Of a DNA stretch of 64,000 nt, positions 8,117 to 16,065 are shown one piece after another; position 1 is the stretch's first letter; each line of letters begins with the position of its first letter. The stretch spans positions 62,001 through 126,000 of the forward strand of contig CANRFB010000003.1 of the NCBI GenBank assembly GCA_947629785.1. The letters run 5' to 3'. The DNA is from an uncultured Clostridia bacterium. Its GTDB lineage: Bacteria > Bacillota > Clostridia > Oscillospirales > Ruminococcaceae. Below the pieces are notes generated by a model that searched no databases, had not been told where the DNA came from, and saw only the letters and a list, made by a program, of their open reading frames with translations. The translations under genes and the position numbers were made by a program.

Positions 8117-8830
8117 TTACATTATTACCTTTTCCAGTTCGCGGCGGAGTTTTTTGATGATACGCTTTTCAAGCCGGGAAATGTAGGACTGGGAAATTCC
8201 TATCATGTCCGCGACTTCTTTCTGGGTCTTTTCCTTTCCGTCAATAAGCCCGAAGCGCATTTTCATTATACATTTTTCGCGGTCGGGGAGACGTTCCACG
8301 GCTTCGAGGAGAATGTTCTTCTCCGCTTCGTTTTCGATGCCGCCGTTTACGGTGTCCTCGTCCGTTCCTAAAATATCCGAAAGCAGAAGTTCGTTGCCGT
8401 CCCAATCGATGTTCAGGGGCTCGTCTATGGAAACTTCATTCTTATATTGGCTTGTTTTCCGCAGGAACATAAGAATTTCGTTCTCGATACACCGCGAAGC
8501 GTATGTTGCAAGCTTTATGTTCTTGCCGGGGCAGAATGTTTTTACCGCCTTTATCAGCCCGATAGTTCCGATAGAAACAAGGTCTTCTATGCCGATGCCC
8601 GTTGACTCGAATTTCTTGGCAATATATACCACCAGCCGCAGATTGTGGGTAATAAGTATCTGCCGCGCCTGTTCCTTGTCGGTTTCCAGCATAAGGAAAG
8701 TTTCCTCCTCCTGCGTTCTGGAAAGGGGAGGTGGCAGAGTTTCGGGACCGTTTATGTAAAAGACATCTCCCGCTTGCTTTGGCGGAAAAAGCCGTTTCAG
8801 CCCTGTTTTCAGAAGTTCTAAGAGGTTCAT
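8117..8830 (-). CDS. sigE: Sporulation sigma factor sigma-E (pro-protein)
   Basis: A 237-residue sigma-70-family factor, close to the usual 239 residues of sigma-E. The N-terminus ([15 protein letters not shown]) is the membrane-binding amphipathic pro-sequence, and [13 protein letters not shown] is the conserved junction where SpoIIGA cuts. Regions 2, 3 and 4 follow, ending in the helix-turn-helix [23 protein letters not shown]. Sigma-E runs the early mother-cell programme. It sits 31 nt downstream of spoIIGA, with AAAGGA before its start, and is presumably transcribed from the spoIIGA promoter. Confidence 0.96.
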   Translation of the reverse strand: MNLLELLKTGLKRLFPPKQAGDVFYINGPETLPPPLSRTQEEETFLMLETDKEQARQILITHNLRLVVYIAKKFESTGIGIEDLVSIGTIGLIKAVKTFCPGKNIKLATYASRCIENEILMFLRKTSQYKNEVSIDEPLNIDWDGNELLLSDILGTDEDTVNGGIENEAEKNILLEAVERLPDREKCIMKMRFGLIDGKEKTQKEVADMIGISQSYISRLEKRIIKKLRRELEKVIM

Positions 8831-8861
8831 TTGACAATCAGTCCTTTCATGATTTTGCAGG

Positions 8862-9692
8862 TCACAGGAGCTTGGGGTTCAGAACGGCATATTCCATTTC
8901 GCGGTCAACTATGCCTATGTAAACGTCGGCTGTCCTGCGGACGCTGTTTTCCGTGTCTTTGATAATTACGGCGGAGGGCTTGAAAATAGGTAACATTCCT
9001 CCCGAAGAAATTGTTGAAAACGGTATGAGTCTCCAACCGCTGATATTCTTTTCGGCGGAAAGCGCGTCTTCCAGTTCCTGCGGCTCGAAAATTCCCGAAA
9101 GCTTGTTTTTCCCGCATACAATGACGGGTCTGCCCGTGAAAACATCTGTAAGATTGTTGCAGGAATCGCTTACCGCGGTAAAGGAAGCCGTTCTGCCGTT
9201 TCGTGTAATGGTGACAAGATACTTTGCGTCGGAGGAATTTCCCCTGTCAATAAAATATCTGAAAAATGAGATCGCCGCATATGATATTATTGTGGAAACT
9301 ATCAGCGTCAGCAGGGAAATATTTACATACAGCACCGAATTGTGCCATACCATGTTCTGCCCGCCCGAAAGTATGGAAATTCCGTATTCTATCCCCGCGA
9401 AGATAAAGCTTACGAAGAAGAATATAAGCCCCGTTCTGTAAAGTTCTTTCGGGGACATTCCGCTGAAAGCCGTAATTATCATTACCGCCGCCGAAAGTAT
9501 ACGTATTATAAGCAGAAGCAGGGTATTCAGCCGCGGAAGCAGTATTATAAGCGAAAACAGGCTTCCCACTACCGCCGCAAGCACGCATTTCCCGTTTTTT
9601 AACGGCGAATGTATAAGCCGCGCGGTGGTTTTCAGAAGGAAGAAATTAGCATAAATGCTTGTAATAATGAGAATATCGACATATATGTACAT
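8862..9692 (-). CDS. spoIIGA: Pro-sigma-E processing protease SpoIIGA
   Basis: A 276-residue protein with five N-terminal membrane segments (about residues 1-150) and a cytosolic C-terminal aspartic-protease-like domain. SpoIIGA cuts the pro-sequence from sigma-E in the mother cell once activated by the forespore signal SpoIIR. The catalytic motif, usually DSGN or DTGN, reads [20 protein letters not shown] here, so the catalytic Asp is kept but the following Gly is Cys. The frame is open to 9845, but [12 protein letters not shown] at 9692 is the family N-terminus and GGCGGT precedes it; the upstream part overlaps a promoter and the cheV terminator. It forms an operon with sigE. Confidence 0.93.
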   Translation of the reverse strand: MYIYVDILIITSIYANFFLLKTTARLIHSPLKNGKCVLAAVVGSLFSLIILLPRLNTLLLLIIRILSAAVMIITAFSGMSPKELYRTGLIFFFVSFIFAGIEYGISILSGGQNMVWHNSVLYVNISLLTLIVSTIISYAAISFFRYFIDRGNSSDAKYLVTITRNGRTASFTAVSDSCNNLTDVFTGRPVIVCGKNKLSGIFEPQELEDALSAEKNISGWRLIPFSTISSGGMLPIFKPSAVIIKDTENSVRRTADVYIGIVDREMEYAVLNPKLL

Positions 9693-9735
9693 TTGATACC
9701 GCCGTTCCGAAGTTTTTTGTGTGTCCACGTCATTA

Positions 9736-9769
9736 ATTATAGCTTGTTTGGGCATAAAAAACTGTCGAT
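9736..9769 (-). promoter_or_regulatory. Candidate Spo0A-controlled spoIIGA promoter
   Basis: On the minus strand a perfect TATAAT (9741-9736) is preceded 21 bp upstream by TCGACA (9768-9763), too far for ordinary sigma-A spacing. On the plus strand the same place reads TGTCGAT (9763-9769), one mismatch from the 0A box TGTCGAA. This matches the known long-spaced, Spo0A-activated sigma-A promoter of spoIIG in Bacillus subtilis. Confidence 0.55.
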
Positions 9770-9799
9770 TATGGGACAAAGCTAAAAATCGGCGGAATA

Positions 9800-9833
9800 A
9801 ATAAAAATGTCCCCCGAAATTCATCGGGGGACA
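9800..9833 (-). terminator. Intrinsic terminator of the cheV gene
   Basis: TGTCCCCCGA at 9808-9817 and TCGGGGGACA at 9824-9833 form a perfect 10-bp stem with a 6-nt loop. On the minus strand it is followed by TTTTTATTTATT, so it ends cheV transcription before the spoIIGA promoter. Confidence 0.9.
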
Positions 9834-9850
9834 AGCATATTGCAAAGATT

Positions 9851-10768
9851 TCAGTGTGAAAGCAGAGCAGTCAGGTAATTGATAAGTTCGGTTATCTGCG
9901 GTTTTGAGAACTGACCGTCCGCGCCGACCGTTTTGCCCTTGGCGATCATCTGCTCGTTGATAAGCGATGAGAACAGCAGAACGGGGATCTTTTTGAGGTT
10001 ACTGTCGTCTTTTATCAGTTTTGTAAGCCTGTGACCGTCCATTTTTGGCATTTCAATATCGCTGATAACGCAGGCAATATGTGAAGTAACGTCTGAACTG
10101 TCTTTATACTGTGATACATAATTCCATGCGTCCTCGCCGTTTCCGAAAGAGACGATATTGTGGAAACCTATATTATTAAGGGATTCGGTTATCATCTTGT
10201 TAAGGAATTTGGAGTCGTCCGCAACGACTATTCTCTTGTTTCCAACGACCTCGTTGGGGCGGAGAGCGTTTTCAATGCCGTCGAGATCAAGACCAACGTT
10301 CTTATTGAGGGCGGCAACTATCTTTTCAAAGTCAAGGATAATTATTATCCTGTCGTCGATCTTGGCAACGCCTGTAGAAAGCCCTACCGCGTCGCTGCCC
10401 GTACCGTTGGCAACAGCCGGAGGATCGGAAATTTCAGACCATGATATTCTTTGTATGCCTTTTACTTTTGTAACGTGGAAAGCCACATTCATGCGGTTGA
10501 ATTCGCAGATAATGAATATCTCTTTTCCCGAATTTTCATGAGGAACATGAATGACTTTATGCAGGTCTATGACTGAGATCAGCTTATCACGCGGAATGAA
10601 TACGCCTTCAACTTCTTCCGGTGCGTTAGGAACGGGGGTAACGTCCTGATTTATCATAATTTCAACAACTTTGGAGATATTGATGCCAAAGTTATTCTCG
10701 CCCACCTGAAATTCAAGCAATTCAAGTTCGTTTGTTCCGCTTTCAAGCAAAATATTTGTATTATTCAT
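9851..10768 (-). CDS. cheV: Chemotaxis protein CheV (CheW-receiver fusion)
   Basis: A 305-residue two-domain protein. Residues about 10-155 are a CheW-like coupling domain (LLEFQVGENNFGINISKVVEIM, VIDLHKVIHVP). Residues about 175-300 are a response-regulator receiver, with acidic pocket VVADDSK, phospho-acceptor Asp in CVISDIEMPKMDG, and the conserved Ser and Lys in LLFSSLI and GQFSKPQ. CheV couples chemoreceptors to CheA and tunes adaptation by phosphorylation. GGAGG lies 7-10 nt before ATG 10768, so the longer open frame from 10816 is not used. No other chemotaxis gene lies in the window, so it is a single-gene unit with its own promoter and terminator. Confidence 0.92.
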   Translation of the reverse strand: MNNTNILLESGTNELELLEFQVGENNFGINISKVVEIMINQDVTPVPNAPEEVEGVFIPRDKLISVIDLHKVIHVPHENSGKEIFIICEFNRMNVAFHVTKVKGIQRISWSEISDPPAVANGTGSDAVGLSTGVAKIDDRIIIILDFEKIVAALNKNVGLDLDGIENALRPNEVVGNKRIVVADDSKFLNKMITESLNNIGFHNIVSFGNGEDAWNYVSQYKDSSDVTSHIACVISDIEMPKMDGHRLTKLIKDDSNLKKIPVLLFSSLINEQMIAKGKTVGADGQFSKPQITELINYLTALLSH

Positions 10769-10844
10769 GGGAAAAAACCTCCTCTGATCTGAAACGCCGC
10801 AGCAGAAATTTTTCATCTGAACGTGGCAAAAATCCTTAGGTTAT

Positions 10845-10873
10845 ATTATACAACATTTATAGAAAAAAATCAA
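10845..10873 (-). promoter_or_regulatory. Sigma-A promoter of cheV
   Basis: Minus strand TTGATT (10873-10868), 17 bp, TATAAT (10850-10845), giving a leader of roughly 70 nt before the ATG at 10768. It is not a sigma-D (motility) type sequence. Confidence 0.75.
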
Positions 10874-10925
10874 CATTTTTTTGTTATTTTTTGAAAATAT
10901 AGTGATTTTGCATAATAAATACCCC

Positions 10926-11909
10926 TTAATTTTCTCCTTTCAGATGTTTTAGCATACGTACATCTTCTCCGAGGAATACTATAGGGGTATATCCTCCGAA
11001 AATTCTGGAGATGAGGCGGTCGTTATAGTTCTTCTGAAGTTCGTCCGAGGAAAAGTTTGTGCTGATTATCGTGGGGTGTCCCAGATTCATGCGGGAATTG
11101 ACAATGTTGTACAGAGTGGATTCGTAAAAGGACGAGCGGAATTCCGAGCCGAGGTCGTCAAGAACAAGCAGATCGGCGTCGATAAGAGTCTGCATAGTGT
11201 CGGAATTGGGGTCTTGTCCGCGCCCGAAATGCTCATTTTCTATAATTCTAAGGTAGTTTATCAGTGAACCGTAAGCCGCGGAGTAACCCTTTTCGGCAGC
11301 GGCTTTGGCTATGGAAAGCGATAGATGTGTTTTTCCAAGACCTGTCTTGCCTATGAAAAGCAGACTGGGGGACTTAGCGGAGAATGACGCGGCGTATTCC
11401 TTGCAGAAACCAAGATTTTCGGACATTTTACGGTAAACTTCCGCACCGCTTTCCTTGTAATAGTCAAGGGAAAAGTGTTCAAAATCGCAGTCGGGCATAT
11501 TTGCTTCAGAGTTAAGAGCTTCTACTGCAAGCCTGCTGAGAAGTTCATTGTAGCATTTGCAGCGTTTGACGCCGTTGTAGCCCGTGTCCTGACACAAGTC
11601 GCAGAAGTATTTTACTTTCAGGTAGTCCTCGGGAAATCCGTGACTGACAAGCAGGTTACTTATCATCTGCTGTCCTTGTAAGTTTTGTTTCTTGATTTTT
11701 TCAAAATTTTCCCTGTAATTTCCGTCACGGCGGAGAATGACTTTCGTCAGTTCAACGCTTGTCCTTGATACCTGAGCGTATATTTCGGCAATTTCGGGAA
11801 CAGCCTTTTCAACTTCCGCTTTGCGGCGGTCGAGTTCGCGTTCGGCGCGCAGTTCGCGTTCCTTGATTATGTTTGCGGCAGTTTCGCATATTTGTTTGCT
11901 GTACGGCAT
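10926..11909 (-). CDS. dnaC: DnaC/DnaI-type helicase loader ATPase
   Basis: A 327-residue AAA+ ATPase of the DnaC/DnaI/IstB-like family, which helps load the replicative helicase at origins and restart sites. A charged coiled-coil-like N-terminus (residues 1-75) is followed by a zinc-binding cluster CDLCQDTGYNGVKRCKC near residue 103-119. Then come Walker A GKTGLGKTH near 187, Walker B LLVLDDLG near 250, and STNFSS as sensor 1. The N-terminal zinc domain and the dnaD gene 13 nt upstream place it with Firmicutes DnaI-like loaders rather than with transposon IstB. The start ATG is conventional; no promoter is seen in the 13-nt gap. Confidence 0.9.
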   Translation of the reverse strand: MPYSKQICETAANIIKERELRAERELDRRKAEVEKAVPEIAEIYAQVSRTSVELTKVILRRDGNYRENFEKIKKQNLQGQQMISNLLVSHGFPEDYLKVKYFCDLCQDTGYNGVKRCKCYNELLSRLAVEALNSEANMPDCDFEHFSLDYYKESGAEVYRKMSENLGFCKEYAASFSAKSPSLLFIGKTGLGKTHLSLSIAKAAAEKGYSAAYGSLINYLRIIENEHFGRGQDPNSDTMQTLIDADLLVLDDLGSEFRSSFYESTLYNIVNSRMNLGHPTIISTNFSSDELQKNYNDRLISRIFGGYTPIVFLGEDVRMLKHLKGEN

Positions 11910-11922
11910 GGCGGAGTCCTCC

Positions 11923-12918
11923 TTAATTTTTCTTTATCTTCGGGGAATTGTTCATGGCGTGTTCCATTATCCTGTCAAGGTCATAGGAATGATTGCCGCT
12001 GTCCTTTACGGACTTGGCGGCTTTTTGAACTTTTTGGGAATTATCTTCCTGCGCTTCCTTTACGGTGTTTATGCCCTTTTCGTACCATGACAGCAGAATT
12101 TTGTTCATGTAGCTGAATTTCAGTTCGCCTATGGTGTCTATCATTTTTTCGTAAGCGTAAACTATAAGGTCAATGGAGATATTCTTGGCTGCCCAGTCCT
12201 TGATATACTTGCTTTCGGAAGTGGTAAACGCGCGTTTCAGTTTAAGCTTCGCGGCTACCTGTCCCTCCAAGGAGAAATAATTTTGCAGGCAGATTATTTC
12301 GGCGGAAGCCTGTTCATGGGTGGTTATGCCTTTTTCATGCCAGTTCACGGCGGTCTTTTCAATATATCCGATACTTGCTTTGTTTATCTGTTTGGCGAAA
12401 CTTATTATCATTATGAGAATATCGGGGGCAATATTATAGTAGTCGTGCAGCCATATAAGCGTTTGCTGTTCGGTGTGGTTAAGAAGCCGCCCAAGCGTGG
12501 AAGAAGCCGTATCCAGCAGTATTTTCAGGCTTTCCGATTCGCTGAGCCTGTCCGCAATTTCTCCTGCGGAAAGCTTTTTAATGCTGCGTTCGTGTTCAAG
12601 TTTTGCCGGATTGCTTTCACTCTGCACTGTCAAGGTGTTTGGCTTTACGGTTTTTGGAGAATGTATTTCTGCGGGTTCGCTGCCGTCGGGAAAGATTATT
12701 CCCACTTGCTGCCAGTATGAAAGCGCGTCCTCCACATCGTCAGGGGAAGCGCCTACGGCTTCGCCCACAGCGGAAAGGTCGATTTCCGAAAGCTTATTCT
12801 TTAATATGTAAAGCAGGACTTTCACAGCCTTGCCGTTTGCAAGCTTCAGAAAGTCGGCTGCCGCATCGGGTACGGCGAAAACTCCGTCTCCGCCTGCCCA
12901 GTTAACTTTATATTTCAT
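11923..12918 (-). CDS. dnaD: DnaD-domain replication initiation protein
   Basis: A 331-residue protein with an N-terminal winged-helix-like DnaD_N region (about 1-75; AVGEAVGASPDDVEDALSYW) and two C-terminal DnaB_2/DnaD domains, the last with the family's YIKDW and WYEKGINTVKEA type motifs (residues 165-310). DnaD remodels origin DNA with DnaA and helps load helicase through DnaB and DnaI. Two tandem C-terminal domains recall the DnaD/DnaB architecture. It is co-transcribed with the downstream dnaC-like loader. AAAGGA lies about 11 nt upstream of the ATG. Confidence 0.88.
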   Translation of the reverse strand: MKYKVNWAGGDGVFAVPDAAADFLKLANGKAVKVLLYILKNKLSEIDLSAVGEAVGASPDDVEDALSYWQQVGIIFPDGSEPAEIHSPKTVKPNTLTVQSESNPAKLEHERSIKKLSAGEIADRLSESESLKILLDTASSTLGRLLNHTEQQTLIWLHDYYNIAPDILIMIISFAKQINKASIGYIEKTAVNWHEKGITTHEQASAEIICLQNYFSLEGQVAAKLKLKRAFTTSESKYIKDWAAKNISIDLIVYAYEKMIDTIGELKFSYMNKILLSWYEKGINTVKEAQEDNSQKVQKAAKSVKDSGNHSYDLDRIMEHAMNNSPKIKKN

Positions 12919-12966
12919 AATGTAAAATATTTCCTTTCAAACACGGTTTAAAACTGCTGTAAGAAA

Positions 12967-12995
12967 TATTATAGCACATTTCCGGAAAAAAATCA
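12967..12995 (-). promoter_or_regulatory. Promoter of the dnaD-dnaC operon
   Basis: Minus strand TATAAT (12972-12967) with ATGATT (12995-12990) 17 bp upstream. The -35 is imperfect. Its -35 lies 7 bp from the -35 of the divergent promoter at 13003. Confidence 0.6.
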
Positions 12996-13002
12996 TTAAA
13001 AA

Positions 13003-13031
13003 CTTGACCAAATTTTATTTTCGTGATATTC
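13003..13031 (+). promoter_or_regulatory. Promoter of the unknown membrane protein gene
   Basis: TTGACC at 13003-13008 and TATTCT at 13026-13031 with 17 bp between them, plus a TG one base before the -10 (extended -10). Confidence 0.65.
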
Positions 13032-13086
13032 TATAAATATAGTGATTTAAAAAGAGCAAAATTCAACATAAAGGGAGAATTTGTAA

Positions 13087-13716
13087 ATGGAAGATAATAA
13101 CAATATTTTGGAAGGACCCGATACCCCGCAGGAAAGCAGCGGCGAGGAGGGGAGAGTCACATATACAAAGCAGCAGAGTTTTCTGTATACGGCAATATGT
13201 GTGGTACTGTTCTTTGCGATATATTTTGCGGTGAAAGGCATAGGCGGGGTCATAAACCGTCCGTATATGATGTTTGTTTACGGAGATGAACTTGCGGAAG
13301 AAATGATTGCGGAAACATTCGACATCAGCGGAATATCTTCCGGAAGCGGTTACAAATTTGAAAATGCCCGCCTTGAAAAGGATAGTTCCGGGTATGCTGT
13401 TTCCATGCTTTTTTCAAGCGATGAACTTTACGAAAGCGAGGAGGAAAGCGGGTACTATTCCCATGCGGAGGAAGTTCTCGGCTTCGATTTCGGCAACCCC
13501 GCAGCAGACGAACGGATAGAATTTTACCCATACGCCGAAAACCCATATTTTGCCGAATACGCTTACGGAGAGAAATATACCGATACCCTTACCGCGGAAA
13601 ATGAAGTGTACTTTTTTGAATGGGAGGGCAGACAGTACGCTTTTTACAGTCTGCATGACACGGAAATTTCCTCGGAAATAAGAGGTTTGTTCGCAAATTC
13701 GGAAAAAGTATTCTGA
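13087..13716 (+). CDS. Unknown single-pass membrane protein
   Basis: A 209-residue protein I do not recognise. Residues 1-37 are polar and acidic (likely cytosolic), residues about 38-60 form one membrane helix (FLYTAICVVLFFAIYFAVKG), and the remaining 150 residues are strongly acidic and Tyr-rich (EDDELYESEEESGYYSH type stretches) and probably outside the cell. No catalytic motif is visible. AAAGGGAG lies before ATG 13087. The gene has its own promoter, divergent from dnaD, and is followed by a separate promoter for miaB, so it appears to stand alone. Confidence 0.75.
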   Translation: MEDNNNILEGPDTPQESSGEEGRVTYTKQQSFLYTAICVVLFFAIYFAVKGIGGVINRPYMMFVYGDELAEEMIAETFDISGISSGSGYKFENARLEKDSSGYAVSMLFSSDELYESEEESGYYSHAEEVLGFDFGNPAADERIEFYPYAENPYFAEYAYGEKYTDTLTAENEVYFFEWEGRQYAFYSLHDTEISSEIRGLFANSEKVF

Positions 13717-13721
13717 AATGG

Positions 13722-13750
13722 TTGCAATTTGATTTGAAAAGTGGTATAAT
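13722..13750 (+). promoter_or_regulatory. Sigma-A promoter of the miaB-mutSL operon
   Basis: TTGCAA at 13722-13727, 17 bp, TATAAT at 13745-13750, about 50 bp upstream of the miaB start. No other convincing promoter is seen until after miaA, so this probably drives the whole run from miaB to miaA. Confidence 0.8.
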
Positions 13751-13803
13751 TATTGTATATGTGAAAAATAACGATAATTTGTGTGCTTAAAGGAGAATCT
13801 TAA

Positions 13804-15171
13804 TTGACAGATTATAAAAAAGCAACTATGGATATTCTTTCCAAGAAAGCCGAACCGCCGCTTTGTTTCCTGCACAGCTTCGGCTGTCAGCAGAATGTCA
13901 GTGACGGCGAGAAAATTCTCGGTCTGCTTTGCGAAATGGGTTACGGCGTTACGCAGGACATTACTGCCGCCGATTTGATAATATACAACACCTGCGCCGT
14001 GAGAGAGGGCGCGGAACTGAAAGTTTACAGCCTTGTGGGGAACCTCAAGAACCTGAAAAAGAAAAAGCCCGGGCTTATGATCGGCGTTTGCGGCTGTATG
14101 GCTCAACAGGAGAAAACCGTTGAAAATCTGAAAAGAAGCTACCCCTATGTGGACATTATTTTCGGAACATTTGCCCTTGGAGAACTTCCACGGCTGCTTT
14201 ATAAGGCGCTTACCGAAAAAGGCACGGCTGTGGATATTTCCGAGTATAAAGCAGATTTCCCCGAAGATATACGTCCCGTCAGAAACAGCGGTTTTTCGGC
14301 AAGCGTTCCCGTAATGTACGGCTGCAACAATTTCTGCTCATACTGTATTGTTCCGTATGTCCGCGGACGGGAAAGAAGCCGTTCGCCCGAAGCCGTGCTT
14401 TCGGAGGTAAAGGAACTTGCGGGGCAGGGTTACAAGGAGATAATGCTTCTCGGTCAGAATGTCAATTCATACGGCAAAACCTTGGACGAGCCTATAAGCT
14501 TTTCGGAACTTCTGCGGAGGATAAACGGCATAGACGGGGATTTCCGAGTGCGGTTCATGTCCTCACACCCGAAAGACGTTACAAAAGAACTTATTGACAT
14601 GATTATTGACTGCGAAAAGATCTGCAAACACCTGCATCTGCCGCTTCAATCGGGAAGCGACCGTATTCTGGAAGCCATGAACAGGCGGTATACTTCCGAA
14701 AAATATCTGGAAACGGTGGAGTACGCAAGAAGCAGAATACCCGATTTTTCGTTCAGCACAGATATTATAGTCGGTTTTCCCAATGAGACTGCGGAAGATT
14801 TTGAAGCTACTCTGAACGTTGTACGGAAAGTAAGATATGACAATATTTTCTCTTTCATTTATTCAAAACGGACAGGCACAAAAGCTGCTGTCATGGAGGA
14901 CGCGACTCCCGAGGAGGAAAAGAAAGAACGCATACAAAGACTTCTGGATATTCAAAGGGAAATTTCCTCAGACGGCTTTAAAAGGTTTATCGGCAGAACT
15001 CTTACGGTCTTGTTTGATTCAGCCGATGAGGACGGGTACTGTTCGGGAAAGAGCGATGAGTTTATCATTGTAAAAGCAAAAGCGGATACTTCCGTTATAG
15101 GAAGTTTTCAAAGGGTGAAGATCACCAAAGCCTTTAACTGGGCACTTGAGGGAGAAATTATAAACGGCTGA
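13804..15171 (+). CDS. miaB: tRNA-2-methylthio-N6-dimethylallyladenosine synthase
   Basis: Radical-SAM methylthiotransferase, 455 residues, that adds a methylthio group to i6A37 in tRNA, following MiaA. It shows the N-terminal UPF0004 domain with the three cluster Cys (SFGCQQN, NTCAVR, GCMAQ). The radical-SAM CxxxCxxC is in YGCNNFCSYCIVPYVRGRERSR near residue 172, and a C-terminal TRAM domain is present. The pattern GCQQN with VRGRERSR fits MiaB rather than MtaB or RimO. The start is TTG at 13804 with AAAGGAG 8 nt upstream; no in-frame ATG precedes the conserved region. MiaA is encoded about 5.5 kb downstream in the same cluster. Confidence 0.95.
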   Translation: MTDYKKATMDILSKKAEPPLCFLHSFGCQQNVSDGEKILGLLCEMGYGVTQDITAADLIIYNTCAVREGAELKVYSLVGNLKNLKKKKPGLMIGVCGCMAQQEKTVENLKRSYPYVDIIFGTFALGELPRLLYKALTEKGTAVDISEYKADFPEDIRPVRNSGFSASVPVMYGCNNFCSYCIVPYVRGRERSRSPEAVLSEVKELAGQGYKEIMLLGQNVNSYGKTLDEPISFSELLRRINGIDGDFRVRFMSSHPKDVTKELIDMIIDCEKICKHLHLPLQSGSDRILEAMNRRYTSEKYLETVEYARSRIPDFSFSTDIIVGFPNETAEDFEATLNVVRKVRYDNIFSFIYSKRTGTKAAVMEDATPEEEKKERIQRLLDIQREISSDGFKRFIGRTLTVLFDSADEDGYCSGKSDEFIIVKAKADTSVIGSFQRVKITKAFNWALEGEIING

Positions 15172-15195
15172 AATTGCGGAAAGGAGTGTTTGATT

Positions 15196-15597
15196 ATGAC
15201 GATGTCGGGAATTGGTGAGGCAGTGAAATTTTACAATATTGTCAAGCGAAATTCGGTGTCGGGTGTTTCTTCCTTTGACGATGCCGTTGCGGACGCTGAG
15301 GAGAAATTTGACACAAAGTCTGCTGAGGAACTTTTGCAGGATACGTTGTATGAAATATACAGGAACAAACAGCAGGAAAGTTCCGAAAAAGAAGAGAAAA
15401 AGGATTTTTGGGAAACACGCACCGAGCGGCAGAAACTTCTTGACGAGCAGTTCGAGAAAGCAAGATTACAGCGGGAAGCCTTTGAAAAGCTTATGCTGAA
15501 AAGAAAGCAGGCAAATGAATATTTTTACAGCGGTGAGGGAGTGCTTTTTCTTCATTCTGCAGCGGCGGATATTTTCGCACACATGGGTTTGTTTTAA
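15196..15597 (+). CDS. Unknown charged coiled-coil protein
   Basis: A 133-residue protein I do not recognise, lying between miaB and the YlbF-family gene. The middle (about residues 40-110) is highly charged and helical (KQQESSEKEEKKDFWETRTE, EQFEKARLQREAFEKLMLKR) and likely a coiled coil. The C-terminus is hydrophobic (VLFLHSAAADIFAHMGLF). AAAGGAG at 15180-15186 is 9 nt from ATG 15196; the TTG at 15190 is too close. It is 24 nt after miaB and 28 nt before the next gene, so probably in the same operon. Confidence 0.72.
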   Translation: MTMSGIGEAVKFYNIVKRNSVSGVSSFDDAVADAEEKFDTKSAEELLQDTLYEIYRNKQQESSEKEEKKDFWETRTERQKLLDEQFEKARLQREAFEKLMLKRKQANEYFYSGEGVLFLHSAAADIFAHMGLF

Positions 15598-15625
15598 AAA
15601 TTGTTTATATAAGGAGATATTGAGT

Positions 15626-16033
15626 ATGAACGTTATTGACAAAGCAAGAGAACTGGGTCAGCTTATTCAGGCTGACGAAAGGTATGCGGCTTACTGCAAA
15701 GCCAAGGACGCCAACGACAAGGACGAGGAACTTCAGCAGCTTATAGGTGAATTCCAGACAAAGAGGGTGGAGCTCAACACCGAAATGTCCAAGGACAACA
15801 GAAGTGCGGAACGGCTCACCGCCCTTGACGACGAAATAAAGTCGCTTTATGGAACTATTATGGCAAATAAGAACATGGCGGCTTACAATGAAGCCAAGAA
15901 CGCCATGGACCATATGCTGAACCAGATAAATATGGTTATCACCTGTTCCGCAAACGGTGACGATCCCATGACCTGCCCTACCGAACCCAGCGGGTGCAGC
16001 GGAAGCTGCGCTTCCTGCGGCGGCTGCGGCTGA
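15626..16033 (+). CDS. YlbF/YmcA-family protein with Cys-rich tail
   Basis: A 135-residue helical protein of the Com_YlbF family (IDKARELGQLIQADERYAAY, then paired helices to about residue 110). In Bacillus subtilis the relatives YlbF (RicF) and YmcA (RicA) form a complex with YaaT (RicT) that binds iron-sulfur clusters and aids RNase Y-dependent mRNA maturation. Position supports YmcA: in B. subtilis ymcA directly follows ymcB (miaB) and precedes mutSL, as here. The last 25 residues hold six Cys (CPTEPSGCSGSCASCGGCG), a plausible cluster-binding tail. AAGGAGA precedes ATG 15626; the longer open frame starting at 15515 overlaps the previous gene and is not used. Confidence 0.85.
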   Translation: MNVIDKARELGQLIQADERYAAYCKAKDANDKDEELQQLIGEFQTKRVELNTEMSKDNRSAERLTALDDEIKSLYGTIMANKNMAAYNEAKNAMDHMLNQINMVITCSANGDDPMTCPTEPSGCSGSCASCGGCG

Positions 16034-16065
16034 GAAAAAACACATTCCAATTGAGAGGAGAACCG

